Made by a program: the position numbers and the translations under genes. A stretch of 64,000 bases of DNA, taken from Algoriphagus halophilus. GTDB taxonomy: Bacteria; Bacteroidota; Bacteroidia; Cytophagales; Cyclobacteriaceae. Position 1 is the first letter of the stretch. Each line of letters begins with the position of its first letter. Under the pieces are notes generated by a model that saw nothing but the letters and a program-made list of their open reading frames with translations, had not been told where the DNA came from and ran no database searches. Location of the stretch: contig NZ_FSRC01000004.1 of the NCBI RefSeq assembly GCF_900129785.1, forward strand, positions 62,001 to 126,000. The letters are read 5' to 3'. Shown piece after piece: positions 44,797 to 54,485 of this stretch.

Positions 44797-46863
44797 TTAT
44801 TCATCTGAAAATTTGACCACCATGATCGAATAATCATCATCTATTAACCCATCTCCTCCTACATATGCATGAAGAGAATCTATAATTTTTGTTTGGATTT
44901 CTTTGGGACTTAATTCATGATACACTTCCAAGAGAGTTCTGATTCTTTCAAAACCGAACTGCTGGGATTTCTCATTTTTAGCCTCAACGATTCCATCTGT
45001 AAACATGACTAATACATCTCCAGAAGAGTAGTTAAATGTTTTTTCCTCAACGTGATTTTCATATTGCTTGTTTCTCAAAATCCCCAAACCTAGGCCATCT
45101 ATTCCCAAGTATTCAGATTTACCCACATCATTTTGATGCATTAAAGTAGGTACATGCCCAGCTCTTGAATGGCAAATGCTTTTTTCCTTGGTATTAATAA
45201 GAAATATGGAGGCGGTGATAAAGTGATTCCTTTCCAAACATCGACTTAAAGCCGCATTAGCTTTAATCATAAATTGGGCAGGACCAAGGTTTAACTGGAT
45301 TAGACTTTGGAAAATTCCTTTCATCTGAGACATATTAAATGCTGCAGAAGTGCCTTTTCCAGAGACATCTCCGATGATCATAACGTATCGGTCCTCATCA
45401 AGTTTAAAAGTATCGTAATAATCCCCTCCAACTTCATCCGCCGCATTGGAATAGGCAGATATGTCAAAAGTCTCATTATGGTCTAACTTGGTAGGAAGGA
45501 GTGATTTTTGGACCCGCTGAGCAATTTTTAATTCTTCTTGGTAGCGTTCGTTTTGAATGGCCTGATTTAGTAATCGATGGTTTTCAACGGCAATACAAGC
45601 CTGGCGTACAAAAGTACTGATGATGTTGATCATCTCTTTGTTGAAACCATCTCTCACTTCTTTGCAAAGTACCATTCGACCAATCGCCGATTTATTAATC
45701 ACAAGTGGAACCAAAAGAATAGATTCAAATCGATCATGGTTTAGCCGAAGTGAAAGTGGGTTTAAATTTTCAGGTTTATTTTCAACTGCCCATTCTTGAG
45801 CTAATTTTTGATTTTGAATGATTTCACTAAGCTCTTCACGCATTCCTTTCTCCATGAATCGTTCTTGAAGGAAACCTTTTGCGCTTCCTTGGTCCCCTAG
45901 TTCCAGCCAGGCAGCATCCGCATAAGCAGCACTCATACAGGAGTCTACCAGGATATCCAGTACCTGTTCTTCACTTTCTTCAGGCTGAATAGACTGGCTT
46001 AATCGTTGGAAGTTAATGGCCTCAGTCAGCTTTTGTTCAAAAACAGAGGAGGTAGGTAGGTTAAATAAAGTAACAAGAAAGCAGAATAGGGCATAAATAA
46101 AAATGAAGCTGAATAAGGAAACCAGGAATAAATTGTCCGTCAAATTCACGACAAACAATCCTCTGTCACTGTATAATAGGATCTGGTAAAAGAGATACCC
46201 ACAGCAGTTGATGATGATAAAAAGGAAAAGCAGGGATTTCCATTTTTCCCGAAATGTCAAATAAGGAATCCATTTGAGGTTACCGGATAAAATAACCGCC
46301 AATCCTACCAACAGAACAAACCCAAATAAAAAGCTGTAGTCAAATGAGTTTTTGTTGAAAAAAATAAAAAACATGGCTCCAAGCATAGCTAGCTCGTAGG
46401 CCTGCCATTGTTTTACTACTCTTTTTGTTTTTTGGTAAAGGATCAAATGCTTCCATAGCAACGCACTGGATATCAGGAATACTGATATCAATGCAAAATT
46501 GACATGGTAGAAGAAATTTTTAAGGAATGGATCATTGAACAAATGGCTATCCCCTAGCAGGGAATAGAAAAGATTGATCATGAGGGAAACAAAAACTGCT
46601 ACTATACCTGTCGAAGCAGCCCTCCATATCAGGTTCAGAAAGTCATTCTGACTATTCTTATTGATGGAGTAATTGTAAAAAAGATAGACTGTTAAAAAGA
46701 AAAGAATCTCGAGTACCCAAGTGAATTCTGCTGCTATACCAGATTCTAATTCATTTAATAAGCCAAAAAGTCTTACCAAATCCACAAAAAGCAATGACAA
46801 CCAGACCAAAATGGCCAGGAGCATGCTAAGTTTTCCAATATGGATTGATGGTAATTTAATCAT
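44797..46863 (-). CDS. Membrane SpoIIE/RsbU-type PP2C phosphatase with GAF domain
   Basis: This 688-residue protein has about eight membrane helices over residues 10-270, a GAF-type sensor domain (about residues 280-430) and a C-terminal SpoIIE-type PP2C domain. Metal-binding motifs are EVGGDYYD, GDVSGKGTSAAF, MFTDGIVEAKN and DDDYSIMVV. It should dephosphorylate the adjacent STAS protein in response to a membrane or cytoplasmic signal. The phosphatase residues look intact. The signal is unknown. It is the first gene of the three-gene unit. Confidence 0.93.
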   Translation of the reverse strand: MIKLPSIHIGKLSMLLAILVWLSLLFVDLVRLFGLLNELESGIAAEFTWVLEILFFLTVYLFYNYSINKNSQNDFLNLIWRAASTGIVAVFVSLMINLFYSLLGDSHLFNDPFLKNFFYHVNFALISVFLISSALLWKHLILYQKTKRVVKQWQAYELAMLGAMFFIFFNKNSFDYSFLFGFVLLVGLAVILSGNLKWIPYLTFREKWKSLLFLFIIINCCGYLFYQILLYSDRGLFVVNLTDNLFLVSLFSFIFIYALFCFLVTLFNLPTSSVFEQKLTEAINFQRLSQSIQPEESEEQVLDILVDSCMSAAYADAAWLELGDQGSAKGFLQERFMEKGMREELSEIIQNQKLAQEWAVENKPENLNPLSLRLNHDRFESILLVPLVINKSAIGRMVLCKEVRDGFNKEMINIISTFVRQACIAVENHRLLNQAIQNERYQEELKIAQRVQKSLLPTKLDHNETFDISAYSNAADEVGGDYYDTFKLDEDRYVMIIGDVSGKGTSAAFNMSQMKGIFQSLIQLNLGPAQFMIKANAALSRCLERNHFITASIFLINTKEKSICHSRAGHVPTLMHQNDVGKSEYLGIDGLGLGILRNKQYENHVEEKTFNYSSGDVLVMFTDGIVEAKNEKSQQFGFERIRTLLEVYHELSPKEIQTKIIDSLHAYVGGDGLIDDDYSIMVVKFSDE

Positions 46864-46977
46864 GGATTTTGCCCCACAATATTACTCAATGTGAAATAAA
46901 TTAAGATCGGGACTAAAATATTCTTACTAGATAGAATGTTAAAAAAAGTAAACTTTAGACAGAAGTGCTAATTTCTA

Positions 46978-47289
46978 TTAGAAACATACTAAGTCTACGA
47001 TAACTCCCTGACCAAATTTCGTTTCTATTAAAGAAATAACTTTTGCCTTATTCATCTGAAGTTCCTTCTTGATAGGGCCGGAAGTCAATTTTACAAAAAG
47101 CTTTTTGTCTTTGATAAAGACAGATGATGTTCTGTCCGCTATAGTTTTCCCAACGATTTCTGGCCATGACTGAACCACACTTTTCTCCTGAAATTTATCT
47201 TCTAGGCGGTAGGCTTTTAGCAAATCCTTAAATGCTGATTCCAAGGGGGCTACTTCTTTTTTTCTGCCAAAAGGATTTTTGTTATTCAT
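46978..47289 (-). CDS. DUF721 protein
   Basis: This 103-residue basic protein is of the DUF721 (DciA-like) family, with KDLLKAYRLEDKFQEKSVVQSWPEIVG and SGPIKKELQMNKAKVISLIETKFG. In other bacteria DUF721 proteins (DciA) act as replicative helicase loaders, and Bacteroidota versions may do the same. ATG 47289 is used; an upstream in-frame start at 47337 runs into hemW. It lies 13 bases after the hemW stop. Confidence 0.88.
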   Translation of the reverse strand: MNNKNPFGRKKEVAPLESAFKDLLKAYRLEDKFQEKSVVQSWPEIVGKTIADRTSSVFIKDKKLFVKLTSGPIKKELQMNKAKVISLIETKFGQGVIVDLVCF

Positions 47290-47302
47290 GGGTTGCAAGG
47301 TT

Positions 47303-48424
47303 TTAAATGAAAAGGGCGGAAGCGATGCTGTCAGCAAGTAGTTTTCCTTTTCTGCTCAAAGATAGGGTATTGCCGTTCCATATTAGCCAGCCTTCCAGAT
47401 TCATTTTTTCTAAAATTTCTCTTTTCTCATTCAATAGGTCTAGTTGATACTCCTGTTGGATTTTTTCAAAATTTATTCCCCATATGGTTCGGAGACCAGT
47501 CAGCAGGTATTCGTTTAGAACATCTTCCTTGCTCAATATTTCAGACTCAAAGGGGAGTATGTCTTGATCCAATGTATTTATGTACTTCGCATTACTTCTA
47601 GGGTTTGCTCCTCTATGGGCACCATCAAATGAATGTGCACTAGGTCCTACCCCTAAATAGGGAATGCCTTTCCAATAATTAGTATTGTGTAAAGCAAATT
47701 GATCAGGTTTCCCAAAATTAGAGATCTCATATTGAATAAAGCCCGATTTTTCGGTATGCTCTTGCAGCATTTCGAATTGCTCTGCAATAAAATTCTCATC
47801 AGCCTCAGTGAATTTGCCTTCTCTTTCCCATTTTCCCAGGGCTGTTTTGGCTTCTACTGTTAGGGCATAACTAGAAATATGTCCAGGGTCCAATTTTATT
47901 GCCTCTTGTAAGTCGGACTCCCAAATTGAGTGATCTGGGTAAGGGTACCCATAAATCAAATCCATGCTGAACTTTTGGAATCCCACCTCTCTGGCTTTAC
48001 CAATCGCAAGTCGGGATTCTTCCGCTGTATGAGCCCGGTTGTAGAAATGTAGGACTTCTTGATTGAAACTTTGAATTCCAAGACTTAAGCGGTCAATACC
48101 TAGATCCTTCCATCCTTTCAAGTTTTCCGAGCTTAAGTCATCTGGATTGGCTTCTAGTGTAATCTCTTTCCAATCGCAAGAAAAGTGTTTTTGGATCGTA
48201 TTGAGTATGGAGTCTATCATCCCTTTTTCTAAGAGGGAGGGGGTGCCTCCTCCAAAATATACCGTCTCAATGGCTGAATTTTTCAGGTAATTTTTTCTTA
48301 GGATCAGTTCTCGGTTTATTTTGCTGACCATTTCTTCCATTCTGCTCAGATTTGTGCTGAAATGGAAGTCACAATAATGACAAGCCTGTTTGCAAAATGG
48401 AATATGGATGTAGATGCCAGCCAA
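47303..48424 (-). CDS. hemW: HemW-type radical SAM heme chaperone
   Basis: HemW (formerly annotated as oxygen-independent coproporphyrinogen oxidase-like) binds heme and a 4Fe-4S cluster and helps insert heme into respiratory proteins. The 373-residue protein has the radical-SAM cysteines Cys11, Cys15 and Cys18 (PFCKQACHYCDF) and YFGGGTPSLL. The HemN_C domain near the end has LNEYLLTGLRTIWGINF. The start codon is TTG at 48424; no ATG precedes IYIHIPF. It is divergent from the Omp85-like gene with only 43 bases between them. Confidence 0.94.
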   Translation of the reverse strand: MAGIYIHIPFCKQACHYCDFHFSTNLSRMEEMVSKINRELILRKNYLKNSAIETVYFGGGTPSLLEKGMIDSILNTIQKHFSCDWKEITLEANPDDLSSENLKGWKDLGIDRLSLGIQSFNQEVLHFYNRAHTAEESRLAIGKAREVGFQKFSMDLIYGYPYPDHSIWESDLQEAIKLDPGHISSYALTVEAKTALGKWEREGKFTEADENFIAEQFEMLQEHTEKSGFIQYEISNFGKPDQFALHNTNYWKGIPYLGVGPSAHSFDGAHRGANPRSNAKYINTLDQDILPFESEILSKEDVLNEYLLTGLRTIWGINFEKIQQEYQLDLLNEKREILEKMNLEGWLIWNGNTLSLSRKGKLLADSIASALFI

Positions 48425-48467
48425 GGTATTTCTCTTATTTTGTGAATGTATTCAATCCCTTTTCTCC

Positions 48468-50171
48468 TTGAAAAAGACCTTTTTTTTCATGCTCAGCCTG
48501 ATGCTATTGATCTCGACAATTTCTTGGGGTCAAACCAAGTTGTGGTTGAAATGGGAGAGTTCAGATTCCTCTTATCGCCAAAATTGGAAAGAATTTCCGA
48601 ATGAGTTGGAAAGGGAACAAGAATTAGACTCGATATTGGCGGATTTTTTTTCAAAGGGGTATTTGTCCGCATACTGGGATTTTTCTACTCAAAGGATTGA
48701 TTCTTTATCAGCCCGATTAAATTTGGGGGCTAAATTTATTTTGAAAGAAATAGGAAAAGGAAACCTTCCTGAAGAATTGGTAGTGGAGTATGGGCTTCCA
48801 GAATCCGGTTTTATGGCTTGGAATCAATGGAGCAAAACTATTTTAAGAGAGTTAGAAAATAAAGGATATCCTTTTGCTTCCCTGAAATTGGATAGTTTGA
48901 TGAGGGAAGGCGAAATTATCTATGCTAGTACAAATTTAGATCCGGGTCCCTTGATACGCTGGGATACGGTTCAGGTGCTTGGTTCCACAAAAACCAAAGC
49001 TAAATACCTTCAGAATCTGACTAGAATTCCTGTTGGAGGGTTTTTTTCACAAGAAGAGTTTGAGAATGCTAGTCAGGTGCTTTCCAGGTCTCCTTATTTT
49101 GAACTTTCCCAATCCCCAGAACTTGCTTTTAGGACTCAAAAAGCAAGCCCCATATTTTATCTAAGAGATAGGAATGTCAACGTGATGGATGGGGTGATAG
49201 GATTGCTGCCCAATGAGAATGAACCAGGAAAAGTATTGGTCACAGGTCAACTGGATCTCGAACTTTACCATTTGGGAGGAAAAGGAAGGAATATTGCGGT
49301 TCACTGGCAGCGGATGAATAAAGAGACCCAATCTCTAAACCTAAGTGCAAGAGAGTCTTTTCTGTTTAATTCACCCCTTCACATTTCTCTGGCTTTTAAT
49401 CTACTAAAACAAGACAGTACCTTTCTAAACCGGTATTTTGGGATAGATTTTGATTATCAAATTTCCAATAAGTCTACCATTCAATTTTTTACAAAACGGC
49501 AGGCCAGTGATTTGATTTCAACGGTAGCCTACCAAGATGTGGAGGAATTGCCAGATTTGGCAGATTTCCGTTGGAATGTATACGGTATTGGAGTTGATTA
49601 TAATGGTTTGGACCGCCTTTTTTCTCCAAGAAAAGGGATATGGTTACAGGCTGAGTTTGCTGCAGGGAATAAAAGGATCATTCAAAATACTGGAATTCCA
49701 GAGGAAGCATATCAAAATATTGATTTGAATACACCACAGCTTGTTGCTACCATTCAGTTAGAAAAACATTTGTATATCAAAAAAAGCTGGGGAATGTGGT
49801 TTCGAGGTAGTTCAGGATTTGTCAGAAACAAAAGTCTATTCATAAACGACCTTTTCAGATTAGGAGGACTCAAAACCATAAGAGGCTTCAATGAAAACTT
49901 CTTTTATGCTAAAAACTATGGCTATCTCAATATGGAACAGCGTCTTTTTTTTGGAGAGGACTCCTATCTAATGATATTTACGGATGTTGGGTTTTTAAAA
50001 AACCCAATCCTGGAAAAGGAGGATGATTTCCCTGTTTCATTTGGGGCTGGCATAAATTTAGAGACTGGCAATGGAGTTTTTAGATTTATTTATGGATTAG
50101 GTAAATCTAATTTGCAACCTTTGTCTTTCTCTTATTCCAAGATTCACTTTGGTTATCTGGCCAGGTTTTGA
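48468..50171 (+). CDS. Omp85/POTRA-barrel outer-membrane protein
   Basis: This ~567-residue protein looks like an Omp85-superfamily member smaller than BamA, with a signal peptide (FFFMLSLMLLISTISWGQ). Two or three POTRA-like domains lie over about residues 60-240, for example WDTVQVLGSTKTKAKYLQNLTRI. The barrel carries FRLGGLKTIRGFNENFFYA, the Omp85 L6 VRGF-type motif. TTG 48468 gives MKKTFFF and is favoured, though ATG 48489 is possible. Its substrate is unknown. It is followed directly by the DUF4271 gene, two bases after its stop. Confidence 0.88.
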   Translation: MKKTFFFMLSLMLLISTISWGQTKLWLKWESSDSSYRQNWKEFPNELEREQELDSILADFFSKGYLSAYWDFSTQRIDSLSARLNLGAKFILKEIGKGNLPEELVVEYGLPESGFMAWNQWSKTILRELENKGYPFASLKLDSLMREGEIIYASTNLDPGPLIRWDTVQVLGSTKTKAKYLQNLTRIPVGGFFSQEEFENASQVLSRSPYFELSQSPELAFRTQKASPIFYLRDRNVNVMDGVIGLLPNENEPGKVLVTGQLDLELYHLGGKGRNIAVHWQRMNKETQSLNLSARESFLFNSPLHISLAFNLLKQDSTFLNRYFGIDFDYQISNKSTIQFFTKRQASDLISTVAYQDVEELPDLADFRWNVYGIGVDYNGLDRLFSPRKGIWLQAEFAAGNKRIIQNTGIPEEAYQNIDLNTPQLVATIQLEKHLYIKKSWGMWFRGSSGFVRNKSLFINDLFRLGGLKTIRGFNENFFYAKNYGYLNMEQRLFFGEDSYLMIFTDVGFLKNPILEKEDDFPVSFGAGINLETGNGVFRFIYGLGKSNLQPLSFSYSKIHFGYLARF

Positions 50172-50173
50172 GT

Positions 50174-51292
50174 ATGAAGCAAAACGTATTTCTGTTTATA
50201 GTTTTTTGGCTGCTATTGGGTGTAACATCAACATCTGCTCAGGTTTTGCAGGATTACAGTTCTTCCTGGGAAAAAGGGAAAGATGAAACCTGGATCCGCC
50301 CAAATGACCGGTTGGTTCTCCAGCTGGATTTGACCAGCTTTCCGTTGGCTAATATCTCATTTTCATTTCCGGAAAAATCGGTCGTATTTATTGGAGAAAA
50401 ATTGTGGATTTATGCCAATGGGGATACTACATTTTCAAAACCTATTGTTGAACTGGCCAATGAATTTGATGAGAAAGATCTGGAATTGACAGTTTTCAAA
50501 AAAGGGATTGAAATCGGTGATGCCAAAATTCAAAAAATCTTGCAGCCTACAGCGAATACCCAGGACATGGGTAGGGTAAATGAGCAGGTGGGAGAGATCA
50601 GAAGATTTGACCGACAAGACTTAAGAGATTTTTATTTTGTGGCCGTGTTGATCATTTTAGTGATTTTGGCGGTGTATAAGGTTGCCTATCCTTATTTATT
50701 TTCATCTATTATTCGGCCGGAATCCTTACTGACTGCTGAGGATTTTTCTGACTCTGGAAGTCTACAGAAATTTTTTTCTTCTGATGTATTGTTTTACCTG
50801 CTTCTAGTCAATTTGATGACTTCTTTGGTTGCGGTTATCGGGTTGGTCTTTTATAGACAAGTATGGTTGGAAACTTGGATAGGAATTGACTTTCAATCTT
50901 TATTGATTTTATGGGGCCTTGGGGCAATTGGGTTTTTCATAATTACCATTCTGAAATTTATTGGTATAAGGATAGTTGCCTATTTATTTGATTTAAGAAG
51001 ATTAGAGTTTGCTCATTTCTTTTATCTATTAAGACTTGTAGTGTTAGGAATTACTGGATTTGTCTTAATAATTGCATTTTTTTTAGTGAACGAATTTTCT
51101 TCTGCAAAAGAGGCGATAGGCATCTCATTGTCAGTGTTTTTCTGGCTTTACATTATAGGTGTATTCGGTCTTTTTATAATTATGATGAATAGACTAAGCT
51201 TTAAGAAATATCATTTATTTACTTACCTTTGCATCGCAGAATTAGTGCCTTTTTTAATCATGGCTAAATGGGTCATGGTTTTAGGTCAGTAA
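50174..51292 (+). CDS. DUF4271 membrane protein
   Basis: The 372-residue protein has a signal peptide (FLFIVFWLLLGVTSTSAQ). An extracytoplasmic region of about 125 residues follows, and then six or so membrane helices in the C-terminal half, as in the Bacteroidota DUF4271 family. Function is not known. ATG 50174 is two codons after an in-frame TTG. It is tightly flanked by the Omp85-like gene and hemD. As I recall, DUF4271 beside hemD is a repeated arrangement in Bacteroidota, so a role in heme or in the nearby secretion system is possible. Confidence 0.88.
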   Translation: MKQNVFLFIVFWLLLGVTSTSAQVLQDYSSSWEKGKDETWIRPNDRLVLQLDLTSFPLANISFSFPEKSVVFIGEKLWIYANGDTTFSKPIVELANEFDEKDLELTVFKKGIEIGDAKIQKILQPTANTQDMGRVNEQVGEIRRFDRQDLRDFYFVAVLIILVILAVYKVAYPYLFSSIIRPESLLTAEDFSDSGSLQKFFSSDVLFYLLLVNLMTSLVAVIGLVFYRQVWLETWIGIDFQSLLILWGLGAIGFFIITILKFIGIRIVAYLFDLRRLEFAHFFYLLRLVVLGITGFVLIIAFFLVNEFSSAKEAIGISLSVFFWLYIIGVFGLFIIMMNRLSFKKYHLFTYLCIAELVPFLIMAKWVMVLGQ

Positions 51293-51322
51293 GATTTGGA
51301 TGATCAAAGCATAATAAACAGC

Positions 51323-52096
51323 ATGAGTGCAGTAAGCAAAGACAGGTTAAGACCAGTAAAAAGTATCCTTGTTTCTCAACCAAAACCAGCGGGCGAAAAT
51401 TCTCCTTATGTTCAGTTGGCAGAGAAGTATAATTTAAAGATTGATTTCAGACAATTCATTAAAGTGGAGCCCGTTCCTCCCAAAGAGTTTAGAAAACAAA
51501 AGATTGATATCTTAAAGCATACTGCTGTTATTTTTACTAGCAGGAATGCGATAGATCATTTCTTTGCTATATGTAAAGACTTTAAGATCGAAATGCCGGC
51601 AGAAATGAAGTATTTCTGTATTTCTGATCAGACTGCTCATTATCTTCAAAAGTATATTGTAATCCGTAAGCGTAAGTTATTCGTAGGTCAAAAGACCGCA
51701 GAAGATTTATTTGATTACTTCAAAAAGCATAAGTCTGAAAAGTATTTGTTCCCATGCTCCGACATCAGAAAAGATGTAATTCCTGATTACATGGAAAAGA
51801 ATGGTATAGCATTTACTGAAGCAATTATTTATCATACCCTTGCTGCAGATTTATCTGATTTGGCAGATGTGAAGTATGATATCTTGGCATTTTTCAGTCC
51901 TTCTGGAATAAAATCCTTAAAAGTAAACTTCCCTGATTTTGTTCAGGGTAAGACAAGAATTGCAGCCTTTGGTCCAACTACTGCGAAAGCGGTAAGGGAT
52001 TTGGACCTGATTTTGGACATTGAAGCACCGCTTCCAAATGCGCCAAGTATGACTGGAGCTTTGGAGCTTTATATCAAAAAGGCGAATAATTTGTAA
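51323..52096 (+). CDS. hemD: Uroporphyrinogen-III synthase
   Basis: HemD closes hydroxymethylbilane into uroporphyrinogen III for heme. The ~257-residue protein has the HemD two-lobed layout, with SILVSQPKPAGENSPYVQLAEKY, AVIFTSRNAIDHFF and LFPCSDIRKDVIPDYMEKNG. FFSPSGIKSLKVNFP and AAFGPTTAKAV form the other lobe. HemD diverges strongly, and the motifs fit. ATG 51323 (MSAVSKDRL) is preferred over a TTG at 51296. It lies upstream of the type IX secretion operon and is probably read from the DUF4271 side. Confidence 0.9.
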   Translation: MSAVSKDRLRPVKSILVSQPKPAGENSPYVQLAEKYNLKIDFRQFIKVEPVPPKEFRKQKIDILKHTAVIFTSRNAIDHFFAICKDFKIEMPAEMKYFCISDQTAHYLQKYIVIRKRKLFVGQKTAEDLFDYFKKHKSEKYLFPCSDIRKDVIPDYMEKNGIAFTEAIIYHTLAADLSDLADVKYDILAFFSPSGIKSLKVNFPDFVQGKTRIAAFGPTTAKAVRDLDLILDIEAPLPNAPSMTGALELYIKKANNL

Positions 52097-52172
52097 ATCT
52101 TAGAATCAATTTCTGTGGTTTTTCAGTTTAAATCATTACAATAGTTTTCAGATTCGAAAAAACCACGCTCAA

Positions 52173-53153
52173 ATGATTCATAGCGGCCATTGGAAGTACT
52201 TTTTAAGTAGTCTTGTTTTAATCGCCATCTATGCCGGAGTTTCTCCGGTGCTTGCTCAACAGGATGCCCAGTTTACACAATACATGTATAATGGGATGTA
52301 TTACAATCCTGCCTTTGCAGGAAAGGATGGAGGGTTTAGATTTTCTGCACTCCATCGATCTCAATGGGCAAACTACCGTACTTCTTCTGGTCAACAAGGA
52401 GCGCCTGTCAGCCAATTGCTAACTGCACAAGGCAGATTAGATTCCAAAAACATAGGTTATGGTATAAACATAGTCAATGATAATATTGGAGCGAGTTCAA
52501 ATTTGGAAGTCAACCTTCAGGGAGCCTATCACAAAAAGATAAATAGATCTAATATCAGTGTAGGAGTTTCTTTTGGAATGTTTTCCAGTTCCTTGGATTA
52601 TGGTGAATTGATCGTGGTGAATCCTGAGCCTAATTTGCCTACTTCAGGTAAAGAAAGCCAAATGAATTTCAATATTGGAGCCGGGGTTCTATTCGATAGA
52701 GGAGATTATTATGTAGGCTTAAGCAGTCGGCATTTAAATGAACCTAACTTTGATTTTGGAGATGGATCCTATGCCAATCAATTGAAAAATCATTCTTATT
52801 TATTGTTTGGTTATAGATTCAGACCAATAGGACAATTAGCGATTGAACCTAGTTTTTTATTAAAGACAGTTTCTTTTAATAATTTTTCCTATGATGTAAG
52901 CGTTATTGCTACACACCAAAATAAAATAAGTGGTGGATTGGCCTTTAGAGGGCAAGAATCCATTTCTTTTATCCTTGGTTACAGTATTTTAAAGGATAAT
53001 TCCTTAAAATTGGGTTATGCTTTTGATTTAGTGGTGGGTGGAGTAGAAGCAAAAGCTCCTACTAGTCATGAGTTAATGCTCAGATATACTTTGTCTGATG
53101 TTAGCAGACAAGTAGAAAGAGTTATTCAAAGAACTCCACGATTTAGATTCTAG
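52173..53153 (+). CDS. PorP/SprF-family type IX secretion outer-membrane protein
   Basis: PorP/SprF-family proteins are outer-membrane barrels linked to type IX secretion and gliding adhesin delivery. The 326-residue protein has a signal peptide (cleavage near PVLAQQ) and the diagnostic start DAQFTQYMYNGMYYNPAFAG followed by FSALHRSQW. Alternating beta-strands fill the rest. It sits just upstream of gldK, as porP does in characterised loci. The remainder of the secretion core follows within 5 kb. Confidence 0.95.
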   Translation: MIHSGHWKYFLSSLVLIAIYAGVSPVLAQQDAQFTQYMYNGMYYNPAFAGKDGGFRFSALHRSQWANYRTSSGQQGAPVSQLLTAQGRLDSKNIGYGINIVNDNIGASSNLEVNLQGAYHKKINRSNISVGVSFGMFSSSLDYGELIVVNPEPNLPTSGKESQMNFNIGAGVLFDRGDYYVGLSSRHLNEPNFDFGDGSYANQLKNHSYLLFGYRFRPIGQLAIEPSFLLKTVSFNNFSYDVSVIATHQNKISGGLAFRGQESISFILGYSILKDNSLKLGYAFDLVVGGVEAKAPTSHELMLRYTLSDVSRQVERVIQRTPRFRF

Positions 53154-53330
53154 AATACTGGATTGTGAAATTTCCTAAAAAAGGCAGGAAAATTGAAACT
53201 TAAACCTGACGAAACCGTAGCTGGAAAATTTGGCAGGTTATTTGCATTATTGAGCCAAATTCAGCTAAATTTCGAAGCTTGAGACTATAGTATATTGGGC
53301 ACTAATTTGATGAACTCAAAAACGTCATTT

Positions 53331-54425
53331 ATGTATAAAAAAATGAATTTTCGTTTATTACCGATCACGTTAGGATTGGCAGTAGCGACACTATTACCTG
53401 GCTGCGGTCTTTTTAATAAGAAAGGATCTGCCAGCGAAAAGGCTAATAGAAGAGGAGAAGTAACCGGAGTTCCTAAAAGGGAAAGTTGGCAACAAAACCT
53501 TCCATATGATATGGTTCCGATTAAAGCGGGAACATTTTGGATGGGACAATCTGATGAAGATATTGCCTATACTCAATCTTCGATGAATAAGCAGATTACC
53601 ATCTCGGAATTTTTTATGGATAAATACGAGGTGTCCAATAATAAGTACCGCCAGTTCTTGGAAGCTGTTAAAAGCGGTCAATTGGAAACAGGTACTCCAA
53701 CTACCTTAAAGGAGCCGCCAACTTTTAATTTGGATGAGTTAAAACCAGATACTACAGTTTGGTCCACTAGTTTTTCTTACCATTATGGAGATCCGCTGAT
53801 GGAATTCTATTTTGATCACCCAGCATTTGACAACTATCCAGTAGTTGGGATTTCTTGGGATCAAGCCAAGCAATATTGTGAGTGGAGAACTTATCACATG
53901 AGAGCTAACGATGAATCTGAATATGATCTAACGCCGTTCAGGTTACCATCAGAAGCAGAATGGGAATATGCTGCCAAAGGTGGAAAAGATGTAGCTAAAT
54001 ACCCTTGGGGTGGTCCTTATCTTAAGAACAAGAGAGGATGTTTAATGGCTAACTTCAAACCAGGAAGAGGTAACTACATTGATGATGGTTTTCCATATAC
54101 TGCTCCAGTAGACGTTTTTGCTCCTAATGGTTTTGGCCTTTATAATATGTCAGGAAACGTTGCAGAATGGGTGTTAGATGCCTACGCAGCTACGTCCAGT
54201 GCCATAACATGGGATTTGAACCCAGTTTATGATATTCCTAGTGAGCCTAGAAAAATCGTAAGAGGCGGAAGCTGGAAAGATATTGCGCATTACTTGGAAA
54301 CTAGTACTAGAACCTATGAATATGAAGATGTGGCGCAAGCTCACATTGGTTTTAGAACGGTGATGACATTTATTGGTCGATCTGGATCTATGGATGTAAA
54401 ATCATCAAGAAGAAGAAAAAGATAA
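53331..54425 (+). CDS. gldK: Gliding motility / type IX secretion lipoprotein GldK (PorK)
   Basis: GldK forms the outer-membrane-associated ring of the type IX machine with GldN. The ~364-residue protein has a lipobox in ATLLPGCG. An FGE/SUMF1-type sulfatase-modifying-like domain follows, with YDMVPIKAGTFWMGQSDEDI, YPVVGISWDQAKQYCEW and SGNVAEWVLDAY. The last motifs are VRGGSWKDIA and IGFRTVMTF. The C-terminus is basic (SSRRRKR). ATG 53331 is chosen; ATG 53310 and a TTG at 53295 are also in frame. It opens the gldKLMN order. Confidence 0.96.
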   Translation: MYKKMNFRLLPITLGLAVATLLPGCGLFNKKGSASEKANRRGEVTGVPKRESWQQNLPYDMVPIKAGTFWMGQSDEDIAYTQSSMNKQITISEFFMDKYEVSNNKYRQFLEAVKSGQLETGTPTTLKEPPTFNLDELKPDTTVWSTSFSYHYGDPLMEFYFDHPAFDNYPVVGISWDQAKQYCEWRTYHMRANDESEYDLTPFRLPSEAEWEYAAKGGKDVAKYPWGGPYLKNKRGCLMANFKPGRGNYIDDGFPYTAPVDVFAPNGFGLYNMSGNVAEWVLDAYAATSSAITWDLNPVYDIPSEPRKIVRGGSWKDIAHYLETSTRTYEYEDVAQAHIGFRTVMTFIGRSGSMDVKSSRRRKR

Positions 54426-54485
54426 TACCAAACACATAAATAATTCCACGATTAAAAACCTAACACCTTAATTACAAAATTACTC

